From positions 16,811-80,810 of the forward strand of contig VXAA01001977.1 in assembly GCA_013399115.1 (NCBI GenBank): a stretch of DNA of 64,000 bases. Direction: 5' to 3'. A program made the translations under genes and the position numbers. Positions 41,101 to 51,600 of this stretch are shown one piece after another. Origin of the DNA: Anseranas semipalmata (Eukaryota; Chordata; Aves; Anseriformes; Anseranatidae). Below the pieces are notes generated by a model, which saw nothing but the letters and a program-made list of their open reading frames with translations, was not told the DNA's origin and ran no database searches. How positions within the stretch are numbered: the stretch's first letter is position 1; each line of letters begins with the position of its first letter.

Positions 41101-42526
41101 TCTGAACAACTGGACACTCACCTCGCCCCAGCTGCCAGAGAAAACAAGTCTTCACCCCTAATCCCCCAGAGCCCACCTACCAGGCTGCATTTCAGTTCAG
41201 ACCAGGGCTGTGGAAGGTCTCCTGGGCAAGGCCACTCCGCACTCCCCCACATTCCCCCCAGCTCAGCTGCTGGGGCGCCAAGGGACCACGGAGCCAGCAC
41301 CTACCTGGCTGTTCTTGCAGCCCGAAGCCAGCTTCTTGCCATCAGGCGACCAGGCGATGCTGAGCACCCAGTGCCGGTGACCTGACCGGAAACGCATGAG
41401 CAAAAGTGAGCAGACAGGAGAACCCCTGTGGAACAAAGGGGTCAGGAGCTGCTCTCCCAGAACACCCTGCACCCACCTTTAGCTGTGAACTGTGGCGTCT
41501 CCGTGCTGAGGTCCCAGAAGCGGACCGTGGTGTCTCCAGAGCCGCTCGCCAGGTACCTGAGACAGGAAGAAGAATCGGGCTCAGCGCGGTGCCCCTGGGT
41601 GGGCCAGCGGCTGCTGCCTCACCCCAAGCCCCCCGCCCGCGGCCAGACCCTCGTACTTTCCCGTGGGGCTGAAAGCGACGGAGATGACAGCCTCGGTGTG
41701 CCCTTCCAGGGAGCTGGTGCAGCGGGTCACCGCCCGCACCCTGAACACCGCCTGGGGCTGGTAGATGATGTCAAGAACCTTCTCCGTCTCCACCGCTTGC
41801 CCTGCCAGGGTCTTCTCCAGTGACACCACAATCTCAGCATCGTGGAAGAAGAAGGCCAAAGGCACCGGTTCCTCCTGGAAGAGAAAGGGCAGGAGCGATG
41901 GTGAGGGGCAGCCCCAGGTGCCGGGGAGCTGCGGTGGCCCCGGGCCGGGCAGCCTCACCTGCTGCAGGAGGGCGTTGCAGACCAGCTGCAGCTTGTCCGG
42001 CGTGATGCTGAGCGGGACATCGAAGGGGGAGCCCAGGGGCTCCCCGGCCTCATCGCGGAACTGGATCAGGAGCCGCTCCACATCCTCGGTAGGCGCCATG
42101 CTCTGCGGGACAGCGGGTCAGGGCCGGGCTCCCCCCGGGGGGCGGCAGAGCCCCACGGCACCGCAGGGCCCGGGACCCCCGCTGCGGGGAGCAGGTAGGA
42201 AACCCCAGTACGGGATGGGAGTAGCCCTGCAGCGCCCAGCCCCGGGCAGCGACACGCCTTGGCGCGGGAGCAGAAGGAGCCGCCACGGGGGAACCAGGCG
42301 TGCACCCCACGGCGGGGGGCACCGGGCGGGGACCCCACCCGGGGGGGCGGAGGAGCCCTATAGGGGAACCCCACAGCACTCAGGAGGCCCCGGAGGGCCG
42401 CAGCCCCCAGTACCCCGTGCGGCCGCGCCCCACTCCCCTCTGGTATCTACGTGCGGGCGCGGCCCCTTCGATCCGGACCCGGACCCGGACCCCCCGCTCG
42501 CCCCCAGCCCCGCTCACCGCGGCCAT
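35090..42526 (-). CDS. NLE1: NLE1, Notchless homolog 1 (complete, 13 exons, 482 aa)
   Basis: WD40 protein of 60S ribosomal subunit assembly in the nucleolus and nucleoplasm. Its N-terminal ubiquitin-like NLE domain binds the MIDAS domain of the AAA ATPase MDN1/Rea1, and it was first described as a Notch modulator (family knowledge). Joined exons: 42518-42526, 41959-42102, 41657-41874, 41477-41556, 41305-41381, 39831-39928, 37963-38155, 37679-37814, 37260-37306, 36895-37097, 35766-35925, 35602-35672, 35090-35102. Every border is GT-AG and the frame closes to 482 residues, against about 485 in human. The NLE domain covers about residues 10-90 and the WD40 propeller about 108-481. Start: ATGGCCGCG|gtgagc at 42526 splices in phase to AGC-ATG-GCG; the downstream ATG at 42099 is an alternative start giving 478 residues. 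The end is IWRR as in mammals, restored only by the last small exon. Confidence 0.95.
35602..35672 (-). CDS. NLE1: NLE1 exon 12 (last WD40 repeat)
   Basis: Codes [20 protein letters not shown] and CLR (residues 456-478) plus two bases. If unspliced, it would read Met-stop because the donor gtgagt supplies ATG TGA; splicing to exon 13 gives IWRR instead. Acceptor gttag, with a weaker pyrimidine tract. Confidence 0.9.
35766..35925 (-). CDS. NLE1: NLE1 exon 11 (WD40)
   Basis: Codes about residues 402-455: [34 protein letters not shown] and IDLPGHADE. Acceptor ccccag, donor gtgagt. Confidence 0.97.
36895..37097 (-). CDS. NLE1: NLE1 exon 10 (WD40)
   Basis: Codes about residues 335-401: [19 protein letters not shown], the [19 protein letters not shown] stretch and [11 protein letters not shown]. 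Acceptor tctcag, donor gtgagt, ends in phase 2. Confidence 0.97.
37260..37306 (-). CDS. NLE1: NLE1 exon 9 (47 nt)
   Basis: Codes [16 protein letters not shown] (about residues 319-334), the charged segment that human NLE1 has as ELKERALSRYNLVR. Acceptor ttttag, donor gtaagt. Confidence 0.92.
37679..37814 (-). CDS. NLE1: NLE1 exon 8 (WD40)
   Basis: Codes residues 274-318: [20 protein letters not shown], then [14 protein letters not shown] to NPQDMSGS, including the family-specific insertion between propeller blades. Acceptor tttccag, donor gtaagt. Confidence 0.95.
37963..38155 (-). CDS. NLE1: NLE1 exon 7 (two WD40 repeats)
   Basis: Codes about residues 209-273: [20 protein letters not shown], then [20 protein letters not shown] and DRTIKVW. 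Acceptor ttcccag, donor gtaagt. Confidence 0.96.
39831..39928 (-). CDS. NLE1: NLE1 exon 6 (WD40)
   Basis: Codes about residues 177-208: [20 protein letters not shown] and [12 protein letters not shown]. Acceptor tgggcag, donor gtaagt, ends in phase 2. Confidence 0.95.
41305..41381 (-). CDS. NLE1: NLE1 exon 5 (WD40)
   Basis: Codes [20 protein letters not shown] and GCKNSQ (residues 151-176), start of WD40 repeat 2. Acceptor ggtcag, donor gtaggt. Confidence 0.95.
41477..41556 (-). CDS. NLE1: NLE1 exon 4 (WD40)
   Basis: Codes [20 protein letters not shown] and PQFTAK (about residues 125-150), the FWD end of WD40 repeat 1. Acceptor tctcag, donor gtgggt. Confidence 0.95.
41657..41874 (-). CDS. 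NLE1: NLE1 exon 3 (end of NLE domain, first WD40 repeat)
   Basis: Codes about residues 52-124: [16 protein letters not shown], the [16 protein letters not shown] segment, then the first WD40 strand with [20 protein letters not shown]. Acceptor cttccag, donor gtacga, ends in phase 2. Confidence 0.96.
41959..42102 (-). CDS. NLE1: NLE1 exon 2 (NLE ubiquitin-like domain)
   Basis: Codes residues 4-51, [20 protein letters not shown] to CNALLQQ, the first half of the NLE domain. It contains an in-frame ATG at 42099 that could serve as the start. Acceptor cccgcag, donor gtgagg. Confidence 0.95.
42518..42526 (-). CDS. NLE1: NLE1 exon 1, three-codon coding part (predicted)
   Basis: Minus-strand ATG GCC GCG followed directly by a consensus donor gtgagc. 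Spliced in phase 0 to exon 2 it gives [15 protein letters not shown], resembling the Ala-rich start of human NLE1. An E-box and an ETS site lie just upstream. If transcription starts further inside, the ATG at 42099 would be used instead. Confidence 0.6.
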
Positions 42527-42540
42527 GTGCGCGCGCGGCC

Positions 42541-42556
42541 CACGTGGGCCGGAAGC
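42541..42556. promoter_or_regulatory. NLE1: E-box CACGTG and ETS site CCGGAAGC at the NLE1 promoter
   Basis: A palindromic CACGTG at 42541-42546 lies 15 bases upstream of the predicted first ATG, followed by CCGGAAGC at 42549-42556. CACGTG is the MYC/MAX and USF core, and CCGGAAG is the GABPA/ETS core. Both are common at ribosome-biogenesis promoters (general knowledge). Function is inferred. Confidence 0.5.
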
Positions 42557-42730
42557 GGCCGCTCTGCGCAGGCCCGGGGACGGGAGGCGCTGGGCGCGGC
42601 GCCGCTGCCCCCTGGTGGCNGTGGCGCCGCGGGTTCGAGGCTGCGCTCGGCGCCTTCCGCCCCGCGGGGCAACGGGCACGGCCCCAGCGGCGCGCCGGGA
42701 CGCGGCACTTCCCGTGGTGGCCACGGAGAC

Positions 42731-44150
42731 GGCTTTTAATAAGTTTCTAAAATACAACGATGCAAAAACATAAGGAAGTTCCTGAATTATCACATTGCAA
42801 TAGAGAAAAAAAAAATAAGCTAATTCTGCAGCCTCCCCCTTGCTAGTAGAAGGGATGGGGCTGCAAACAAAAGTGTTTTATCCACCACATAAAAACACTG
42901 GCTCATTGGGCTGGAGAAGAGGCAGGGAGGAATGTACCGCACCAAGGAGAGAGACTCAAACCTGTTATGCAAATCTGTAATGCAGCAAGCAAGAAACACA
43001 GCATCAGCCATCCCATCTAGCACAAACCAGTGACAACCATGGCAAGCATCAGGTGTCCATTGCCCCAGAGATCAGCACTCCATCAAAATTCAATACTGCA
43101 CAGAAGAGGGAAACCAAAACAACCACGGAACACTGCTTTACCAGTTTGCCACCATTCAAGCAAAGGAGCTTAGAGAAATTGCCCAAAGCAGGGTCTTGGC
43201 CACTCAGTGACAGCCCCCAAGGCCCTGCCTGAGCCCTGGAAATGGGGGCTGGCCCCATGAATGAGGTGGAACCCTGGCAGTCATTTCTCCTGCTTTTTGT
43301 GCTGGAAGTTTCTCTTATCAGCCCCTAGGAGTTGCAGCACAGCAGGTGGTTGTTGCTGAGTCAGCTGGAGATAGGGCAAGCCTCTGCAATCGGTCTGGCA
43401 ACATCCACCCCAGCAGCACAGCAATGGAAGGAACAGCCCTGAGCGCTGTTTGTGCCCAGACCTGGGGCCTGTAATCCCTAAACGTGTGCAGCTAGGAGAG
43501 CCGAGAAGCTACTTGGTTCTGAATGCTGCCAAGGTGGACAAACTAGTAATGGTGTTGCATACAGAACGGGTTGGGATTCAGCTTTCTGTACAAAAGAGGA
43601 TTCGAGTGGGCATGTGTAACTGAGTAATGGTTATAGGACAGCCTGTCCCTTCTGCCCCTTTCCCCACCAAGCCTGTGGTCACTCAGCCTAGTGAGCAACC
43701 GCAGCTACCGGTGTTCATCGCAGAGCACGTTGCAACTTGGGCTAAGAAAGAAATCCTTCTTAAACACTTAGTAGGTCCCCAGCTGCCAGCATTCCCTGAA
43801 CATACAGGCATGCATTAAGCAGAGCAGCATGAACTCCATCTTCCCAAAGACTTGGGTTTTCTCCATCAGCTGTCCATCCACACATCAAAAATGCCCCTAC
43901 ACAGACATGTAAGCAGTGAGAGTCCTACTAATACAGCTCCCCCCACACTTCATTCAAAGTCTTCTTGTTTAGTATTTATAGAAATGATTCTTAATACACT
44001 ACATCATCCATTAAAAGATTAAGAAATGTTTGGCAAATGTAGCAAGGACAAACATTTCAAGGGTTTGTTTCTTTCATGAACCTGTAAGACCCACATTTAA
44101 AAAAACACGTGTAAAGTCAAATCCCATCAAAACAGAAAATTGACACAAAT
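42731..44150. other. NLE1-AKAP10 intergenic flank
   Basis: About 1.4 kb between the NLE1 CpG island and the presumed AKAP10 3' end. No open frame with recognisable protein features, no repeat family and no RNA gene seen. Confidence 0.55.
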
Positions 44151-45598
44151 TTTAATATTTATATATTTTAAATCAAAACACAATTAAATATAGTATGCTT
44201 TAAGTACATGAATACTTGGGCATGAGAGAAATAAGAGGTGGTACATAGTACCAAAAACCTATACACAGCCTTTTTTGCTTTTTTTTTTATAGACAATACA
44301 GTGTCTCTATACAGTCAAATATTGCAACAGAATAACGCTTGCTAGTCAATCAAGATATTCTGAACATTGGAGATGATTTGAGTTCTTTGCAAAGTGATTT
44401 TTTTGCACAAGTTCAAGGAAAAAAAAGCAATCATAAGAGTTAAATAAAAACCCCAAAATAGAAGTGTTGCATACTAAAAATGCAGCGATAACATAACAGA
44501 GTGATACACTGAGTGCTTTTGATACTCTGCAAAATCAATTCGCTGGGAAAAAAATAGAGGTGCTGTGTCACACAGTGGCTTTTTACTTAAACTAAAGGTT
44601 TTTGCAAGTTGCAGGTGTTGACAATGTCAGGGAAAAGGCGGCTGGAGGTCATTAAAAATTATTTTTCTTTGTAAACCAAACATCTGGAATTAGATAGTAT
44701 GGTGGTTTGAGGACAACAAGCTATGGAGAATGGCAGCAACACATGGCAGCAATTACTTTTTTCCTTGCTCGTGGGATGGAAAGGAAAAAAATGGAGCAGT
44801 CTACTGGGTACAATCTCCCCAAAACATGGGCTGCATTCAGAGCCAATGCCCAGGAGCAGAGGGCTGCACAAGCACAATATTGGCTTTCGAGTCTGCTCGA
44901 GTGTGCCGTGTGTTAGAGGCAGGGGATGAGTGTATGCAGGTGTAAGAGCTCGACAAGGAAGAGTTACGCTGTCCAGGCTTCGCTCCTTATCATTCTACGC
45001 TGCCTTCAAAGTTAATGTAGTTATGAAGTAAAATACATTTATCTTACAGTTGAATGCTCATCTATTTCAAGTAAGGAAAAATAAAACTTAGAACTTTTTA
45101 GGTCATTCACTGCCAATAAATTCACCATTCCAGGTTCACTTCTCCAATGGTGAATGTCAGGGACACATCCCATGGCCTTTGCAGTTATATATTTAAAAAT
45201 TACAGGTAGCAGAACTAGAAACTACAGCAAAACCTTCCCCTCCTTGTTGTGGTTTGTGTCCCATTCCAGATATTTTGCTTAAAAGTCTTTTTGAGACAGG
45301 GTCAAGTATTTGTGAAGTTGATCACAGTTTCTCAGTGACACGTTCATAAAATGGTGTCGTCATCTCTAAAAACCATCATTGTGAATGCCACGTACAACAG
45401 GAAAAAGTGTTTCTTCACGGTCTACAGTGGAGGTACAGGATTGCTTCTTTTTAATTCTTCCTTATAAACGAGGGAGATATCAGCGGTTGGAGTACCAGGG
45501 CTTTGTTTTTATTGGCTGTGTTAAAGAATCCACCAAAATGGAAAGTTCACTCATTCTCAAAGCAGAAAGCCAGATTTCCTGTTCTGGCCTTTCTAAAA
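44151..45598 (-). other. AKAP10: Presumed AKAP10 3' UTR
   Basis: AT-rich sequence after the stop codon with candidate signals AATAAA (45508-45513) and ATTAAA (44151-44156) on the minus strand. Use of the first would give a UTR near 100 bases, of the second about 1.45 kb. Which is used cannot be told from the sequence. Confidence 0.45.
45508..45513 (-). terminator. AKAP10: Candidate proximal AKAP10 polyadenylation signal (AATAAA)
   Basis: Canonical hexamer on the minus strand 86 bases after the stop codon. Confidence 0.35.
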
Positions 45599-45604
45599 TC
45601 ATAG
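45599..45604 (-). CDS. AKAP10: AKAP10 exon 15, two-codon coding part (Leu-stop)
   Basis: After acceptor ttttccag, the bases CTA TGA add the final Leu and stop, giving the C-terminus VTQL against STKL in human. Thr-x-Leu at the end keeps a class I PDZ ligand. The remainder of the exon is 3' UTR. Confidence 0.83.
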   Translation of the reverse strand, partial: L

Positions 45605-48600
45605 CTGGAAAAGGAAGAACAGGGTTAGAGTTCATCTTACCTTAAAACATACACGTTAATCACTCAACAGAAAGACATTTTGTGTTTACAAATGTTGAAG
45701 CCAGGTATGCTTATGAGTTTGGGAAAGAAAAAAACGCTACTCTCAATCTTCTGATTACAGTCACTATACTTGCTTAATTGAATCCAGAACATCTGCAGCC
45801 ACTTGACATTTCCAAATATTGTGCTGAGTGACCTTTTCATCCAGTCAGACTGGAATTATATAATTAAGTTGAAATTATTGTAAGTCATTTAAATATAACC
45901 ACTCCAGAAAAAAGAAAACAGTCACATTGCGAAACTATGGACCATCCATTCAAGCCTAGTCACTAGGCTTTGGCACACGTTCACCTTCAATAATTAAAAG
46001 TATAACTTCAAAAAGAAAAAAGTCAGATGCCTAAATGCCCAAAAGCCAGAAGTATCAGACACTAACTCAGTAAACTACTGTCTGCATTATTTCACAAAGT
46101 TTAACTGTTACATCAGAACATTTAAAAAAAAAAAAAGCAACACATGACAACTAAGTCACTAAACATGACTATACAACGCTAAACCGCTGCCTATTGCAAT
46201 GCCTATGTCTTTTTTAAAGAGTACAGACAACTTTCCAACTGTTGAGTTTTAATGCTAATTTAGGCAAATATGCTATTTCATAGTAAAGGATGCTAGTAAG
46301 TGTGAACTCAAAAGGAGTTACAGTAGTGATCCTGCAGCACATATGCCCTTTTACCTAATAAGGCAGTTTGTAAATACCTGAACAAAGACAATTTTAAGAT
46401 GTGCATAGGAGAACCACTACAGGTATCTTATGAAACTCCTACAACACCATATGCAGACTGAAACACGTCCAACCTTTGTTTCTTAACATCACACCACACT
46501 AGTTTGAAGTCTTAGTGGTGTGGGTTTCAGAGGCACTAGGGAAGCAAGCGAGAGCTCTGCTCCTCCCACACCGGCTCAAGTCAGATAAAGGCACGCAGCC
46601 TTTCCACCCTCTTACCTGTGTAACCTTCTCCAAACGCTGTTCACATTGTGCCTGCTGCATAACGTCATTGACTATCATCTTTGCTATCCTCCAAGCCATC
46701 TCTTCTTGAGCCTGCCATAGAAAAAACATCCCAAATACAGACAGTCTGAAGATCATAAAATAAGAATACGGTGCTCTCAGTATAGTTCATGCGCTCAACC
46801 TTGGACACCCGGTTAACTTTCACAACTCAGTGACTCGGAGTAAGCGTACCTTCCCTTGATGTAAATGCACCTGGTTTCAAAATACAGCATTAACTTCAAT
46901 TAACATGAATATTTACTGCTTGATGCAATTTCCAAGAGAGTTGGTGAAGATTTTAGACTTATCTGTTGGAAACTTGTCCAAACCCCTCCGGAGGGGAGAA
47001 ATGCAGCCTGTTACCCATGTACAGTGGTCACTTCACAGTAAAACCAAAGAACAATAGCATCTCCACTCTTACTTGTGGATATATCTTAAAACATTATAAT
47101 AAGAAACCCCTTGACTGCAAGCACGCAGTTAACCATTTTATTAAACTATCCAGCACTGGCAAAACAAAACAAGCCCCCACTGTTTCACAAGTGCATGCAA
47201 TTTGATCTTATTTAGCACACAGTCACGGTTCTGGTTGGTGTATCAGATACTCAAAGAAACAGCCAGGATTAAGAACTTGAACACTTCATTTCCCTAATCT
47301 GAACTGTAAAGTATGTCACAAGGACAAGATAAAAGGACACACCTCATCTGTGTTTCCTTGAACCCATTTCTTCATTGCTTGTGAAAACATGGACCCTAGT
47401 TGAGATAAAAAAACAGCAAGCAGGGTATATTAGCAAGCTCTGTGGCACATCTCTATAAAAGCTACTTCCTTCTATCCTTCTGAAAGGTTTGCACTGCTGG
47501 TGTTAGAGAACACAGAAGAGAGAATGAAAGACAAGGCATTACGGGGAGCCATGGTTCACTAGACTCCGAGTCCAAATCATTCCTTTTTACCAGAAAGCAG
47601 AGTTGAAAAGCCGCATTAACAGCAGCTCCCAAACTGGGTGGAAAGCACATGGAGAGCTGAAGTTCGTTTTCATCTTGAGACCAAATCTTTTAAGGTTTGA
47701 TCATCAGCTCAGCTGCTAGCAGCTTTCATCCCTGCCACCTTCTATCGACAGCTCCAACTCCCACAGGCTGCTCATACTGCCAGGAGTCCAGCTGGACCAG
47801 AAAAGCACGATTTGGCTAGGGAACTGGGCCAGAGATGGGTTCTGCCTCAGTACAGGACGATTCCCTAAGCCCTGTTTGGCTTTAAACAGAGCTGGAAAGA
47901 GTCAAGAATCTTGCTTATCTTGACTGAAGTAAGGAAGAGAAAAGTTTTGCAGATGTTTATTGAAATTGAAAGAGGAAAGCAAACCTTTTGATTTTTTGAC
48001 ATCAGGCTCCGGTTCAGATTCTCTGATAAACTGTCCCAGGTCACTGACTCGTCCAAACGTCATCTTCCTGAAGAGAGAATGAAGAAAGGGACCACACAGG
48101 TTACCAAAAGAATTTCAGCACTAGGGAAAGTTATTAATCAGGAAAACAAGAAGAGTCCCTACAATAAAGACTCTAGTGTCAGAAAATTGACATTTTACAA
48201 ATTACCTTTTCCACCTAGAATTGATACACTGGGAAAAATCTCCTGTTCTTCTTGCATGTCTGAATTCAGAGCCTCTCCTAAAAATTCTAGAAACTAGAAG
48301 TAGGCAAATCCTTCAATGACTCGATCATAATGTCACCAGGTGGTACTAGGAAGTGCTCTACACTATTATAAAACATGTCATTGGGAGAAAACAGTTTACA
48401 GTACTTAAAGGGACAGAAGAGCGGTATGCAATAGAAAAGCAAAGTAACTATAGAAACGAAGAATTTCTGCATGAGACCCACAGAGCAGAAGAGCTTTATA
48501 ACAAAAGGCAACTTAAGAAACAGGAAAATGGCAGTGCAATCTGCTAATGAAGTACAAGCCCTTCTCTACCATGGAAGTAGGGAGACATCAAATTTGTACA

Positions 48601-51600
48601 TTACAGTATCAAATGCACCTGAGCTTATTCTTTTCTATTGCAACCCCAAATAGGAACTACTTTGCTATATTTTGGAGCCAAAGAGGAGTAATAGCTAGGA
48701 AAAAAAAAAATCTGTTAGAAATATTTTTCTGGCTGCCATTCTGGTCAGCGAAACATTCACTATGCCATTGGTATTAAAATCACACTACTGAAACAAATTT
48801 ATTTTCAAATACTAAGATGTACTAAAACTGCAACATTCTGCATTTATGCATACTCTCAATGCAGAAGGACAGAGCAAAAATGAAACACATGAAACACATG
48901 CTAGAAAGAACGAGATGCACTGAAGGAACCTTACCCTGCATATGTTCGTTGATATAAAGATTCTGGATCCAGACTTGCAGCATCTACAATTATTGCTTCA
49001 TCAAAGTTTTTCAGGATTTTAACATTAGCCTTTTTGACACTGGACTACAAATAAAAATTCTGAGTATTAGTGCCCAATGCAAACAACTTGTAGCTTCTTC
49101 ACAAAATTACTATTTTAGTGCTTTTACACTTAGATTAAAAAACCTCCATAATGTCTATGCAAGCATAAAAGAATTAGAAAACACCTACACAATGATGAAT
49201 TCCTAATGCAGTATGACATTGTTTTTAAGCAGAGGATGATAAAGTTATACAAACAGAGCCAAAGACACAATGTGCAGGTCAGCATACGTATATGTAAAGC
49301 CTGCTATCTAAGCATTATCAACTGGACAGATCTGTGTGTGCATGCATAGTATTTGTTTGTGAGTATTAACACTGAACTACCCCAAAAGCTGCAGCAGCTT
49401 CACTCATCCCTCACATGCACTTGGTAAGCAATTCCCACCAAATACTCTATGCTTCCCCCATAAACAGAGAACAAACATTTATCTTTTGGCCTAGAGTATT
49501 TCTATAGAATCATGAAAAAAAAAAAAACAATGAAACATTTGAGCAACAGCAGGGAGAGCACAAATGCTTAGCAATCTATTAGCACCTTAATTCAGAACAG
49601 AAACGTTTATGCCAGCTGCTTTGCAAACACCTTTCCTGTTGGCCTGCACAAGTGCTGTTCTTTACGCAAAAATACACGGAGAGGTGGAGATTCTCCTATT
49701 CAGATAAGCAGGAATGCATACCACAAAATGCTGCACTTCCTTCCTAAACCCTCCAAGCAAGCCAATTACCAGCAGTTTCTCCTCCTCCTACTGTCAGGAG
49801 GCAGGATAATTCAAGATGGTCGGTACAGATTTCATTCCCCACTTTTCAACTTCATTGGAAGGGATAAAAGCATTACAAGCAGGTAGTACAACTTCCAGGC
49901 TGCTTCAAACACAGTATGTCAGTATTGTTGGTCTACATACCAGATTTAAACCCCCTGGTAGCACTGCAGCATTCAATAAAAGCAATTCAGCAGAAGCAGT
50001 TCTCGCTCAGCTTTTCTGCTCTCAGCTAGGCTTGCAGTTTGCAAGCTGACCTGGTTACAGATAAGCTAGAATCTGCTTATCCTCTCCCTCACCCACATTT
50101 GAAGTGAGCAAAGCTAGAATTTTTGGAACAGACAACTCTTGGTTAAAAACACTCCTCTGACGTTGTTTGGATGGTTTCAGAATGTAACGTGCTCCACCGC
50201 CCATGTCTGAGGCTAGGCCCACACGGGAGCACAGCTCTCAGGAAGCAGCACCACATAAGGCAATACAAAGAGAAAGATGCTGGCCTGTGATCAGGGCACT
50301 ATGCAAAGCAAATACACAGTGAACCCTCAGTGAAACTGGAAAGGTAAGAGAGCCAAAGAAACCCAGCCACATTCTTGTTTCTACACAGTACTCCAAGGGA
50401 ACAGCTGCACAGCCCTAATCATGCTTAATGAACGAAAAGAATGCCCTACCCAGCAATGGACTTTGTTTTTAATTGCCAGCTTCACATCAAACTATATACA
50501 TGCAAACAAATTCAGGTATCACCCCCCAGATCACTGCATCGCAGCGGAAATACAGCAGAAGTGTCAGAGCTCTCTCGGAAGGGTTAGGAGTCTGCCCACT
50601 CTCTACCAGACCAACACGACTAGCTACCCTGAGGACTACAGCATGGAAAAGTCTGCTGAGGCAAACTAGTGAGCACCATCTGGGCAGATATTAACTGTCA
50701 TTGCTCTACGGGTGAGTTGACGGACAACTTAAACCTTAGAAGTGAGGGGAGTCTTCAGTACAGAAGAACGTCACCTCAGTAACACTGAGCACACATTTGC
50801 GTATTCATATTTAAATTCTGTATCATATTCATGTGTCAAATTTGCCTCAAGTTATAACTATTGTATTGTTCCCCCAAAATGCTATTTCTAATAAAAAACA
50901 TTCTTGAGTGTTATTCATTCTTCAGTGAATATTAACAACTTAATGACAAACATAACTTTAATTCAAAGAACTAAAAGCAGTACAAGACTTCAAGGACAAC
51001 AAAGAGGACAGACACACTTCCATGCCAATGTTGTGTTTCAACTTAGCAGGAGGTAGACTAAACATGCCTTAATATAACACAAAATTTAGTAATGCTAAAG
51101 AGAAACAGGAAGCTTAAAATTACAAGAAACCCTTACAGGGTAAGAACTCTGATATCAAGACAGGAAAGTGATTGCAGCATTTACTAGAAGAGAATCAAAC
51201 CAAGACAGACATACCTGGGAGGCAGAGCCATCCAGGCCCCCTACAGAATCACTATCAGGAGAACTACCATGCCCTTGAATATTCAGTGCAATATTCCCTC
51301 CTGGAAATTCATCTCCTCGCACTGAATGGATGAGATCATTCAAGTATTTGTAATAAAGGTTGCTGGACAAGAAACCAGGCAAAAAAACCTGAGAGACAAA
51401 ATAAGTCCTCTTTAATCAAGGCAGGTCTGCATGATTACTGTAGATCATTTGTAGAACAGAAGTGACATACAAACATCTCAGTCCTTGTGTAGACGGTATA
51501 CTAGTAAAAGTGTCCACACACGGAATTATTCTGGATTAGCTATTGCATTGCTTTCAGTCCTACTGCAAAATGAGACAACAAAAATAGCTATGTATTAACT

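Larger units (their letters stand above)
41490..42730. promoter_or_regulatory. CpG island over the NLE1 5' end
   Basis: Very GC- and CpG-rich stretch covering NLE1 exons 1-4 and the promoter, ending abruptly near 42730. A single N at 42620 marks one uncalled base upstream of the gene. Confidence 0.85.

Noticed and set aside
41765..42739. 324-codon plus-strand open frame
   Set aside because: Antisense to NLE1 exons 1-3 in a CpG island and crosses an N; a composition artefact.
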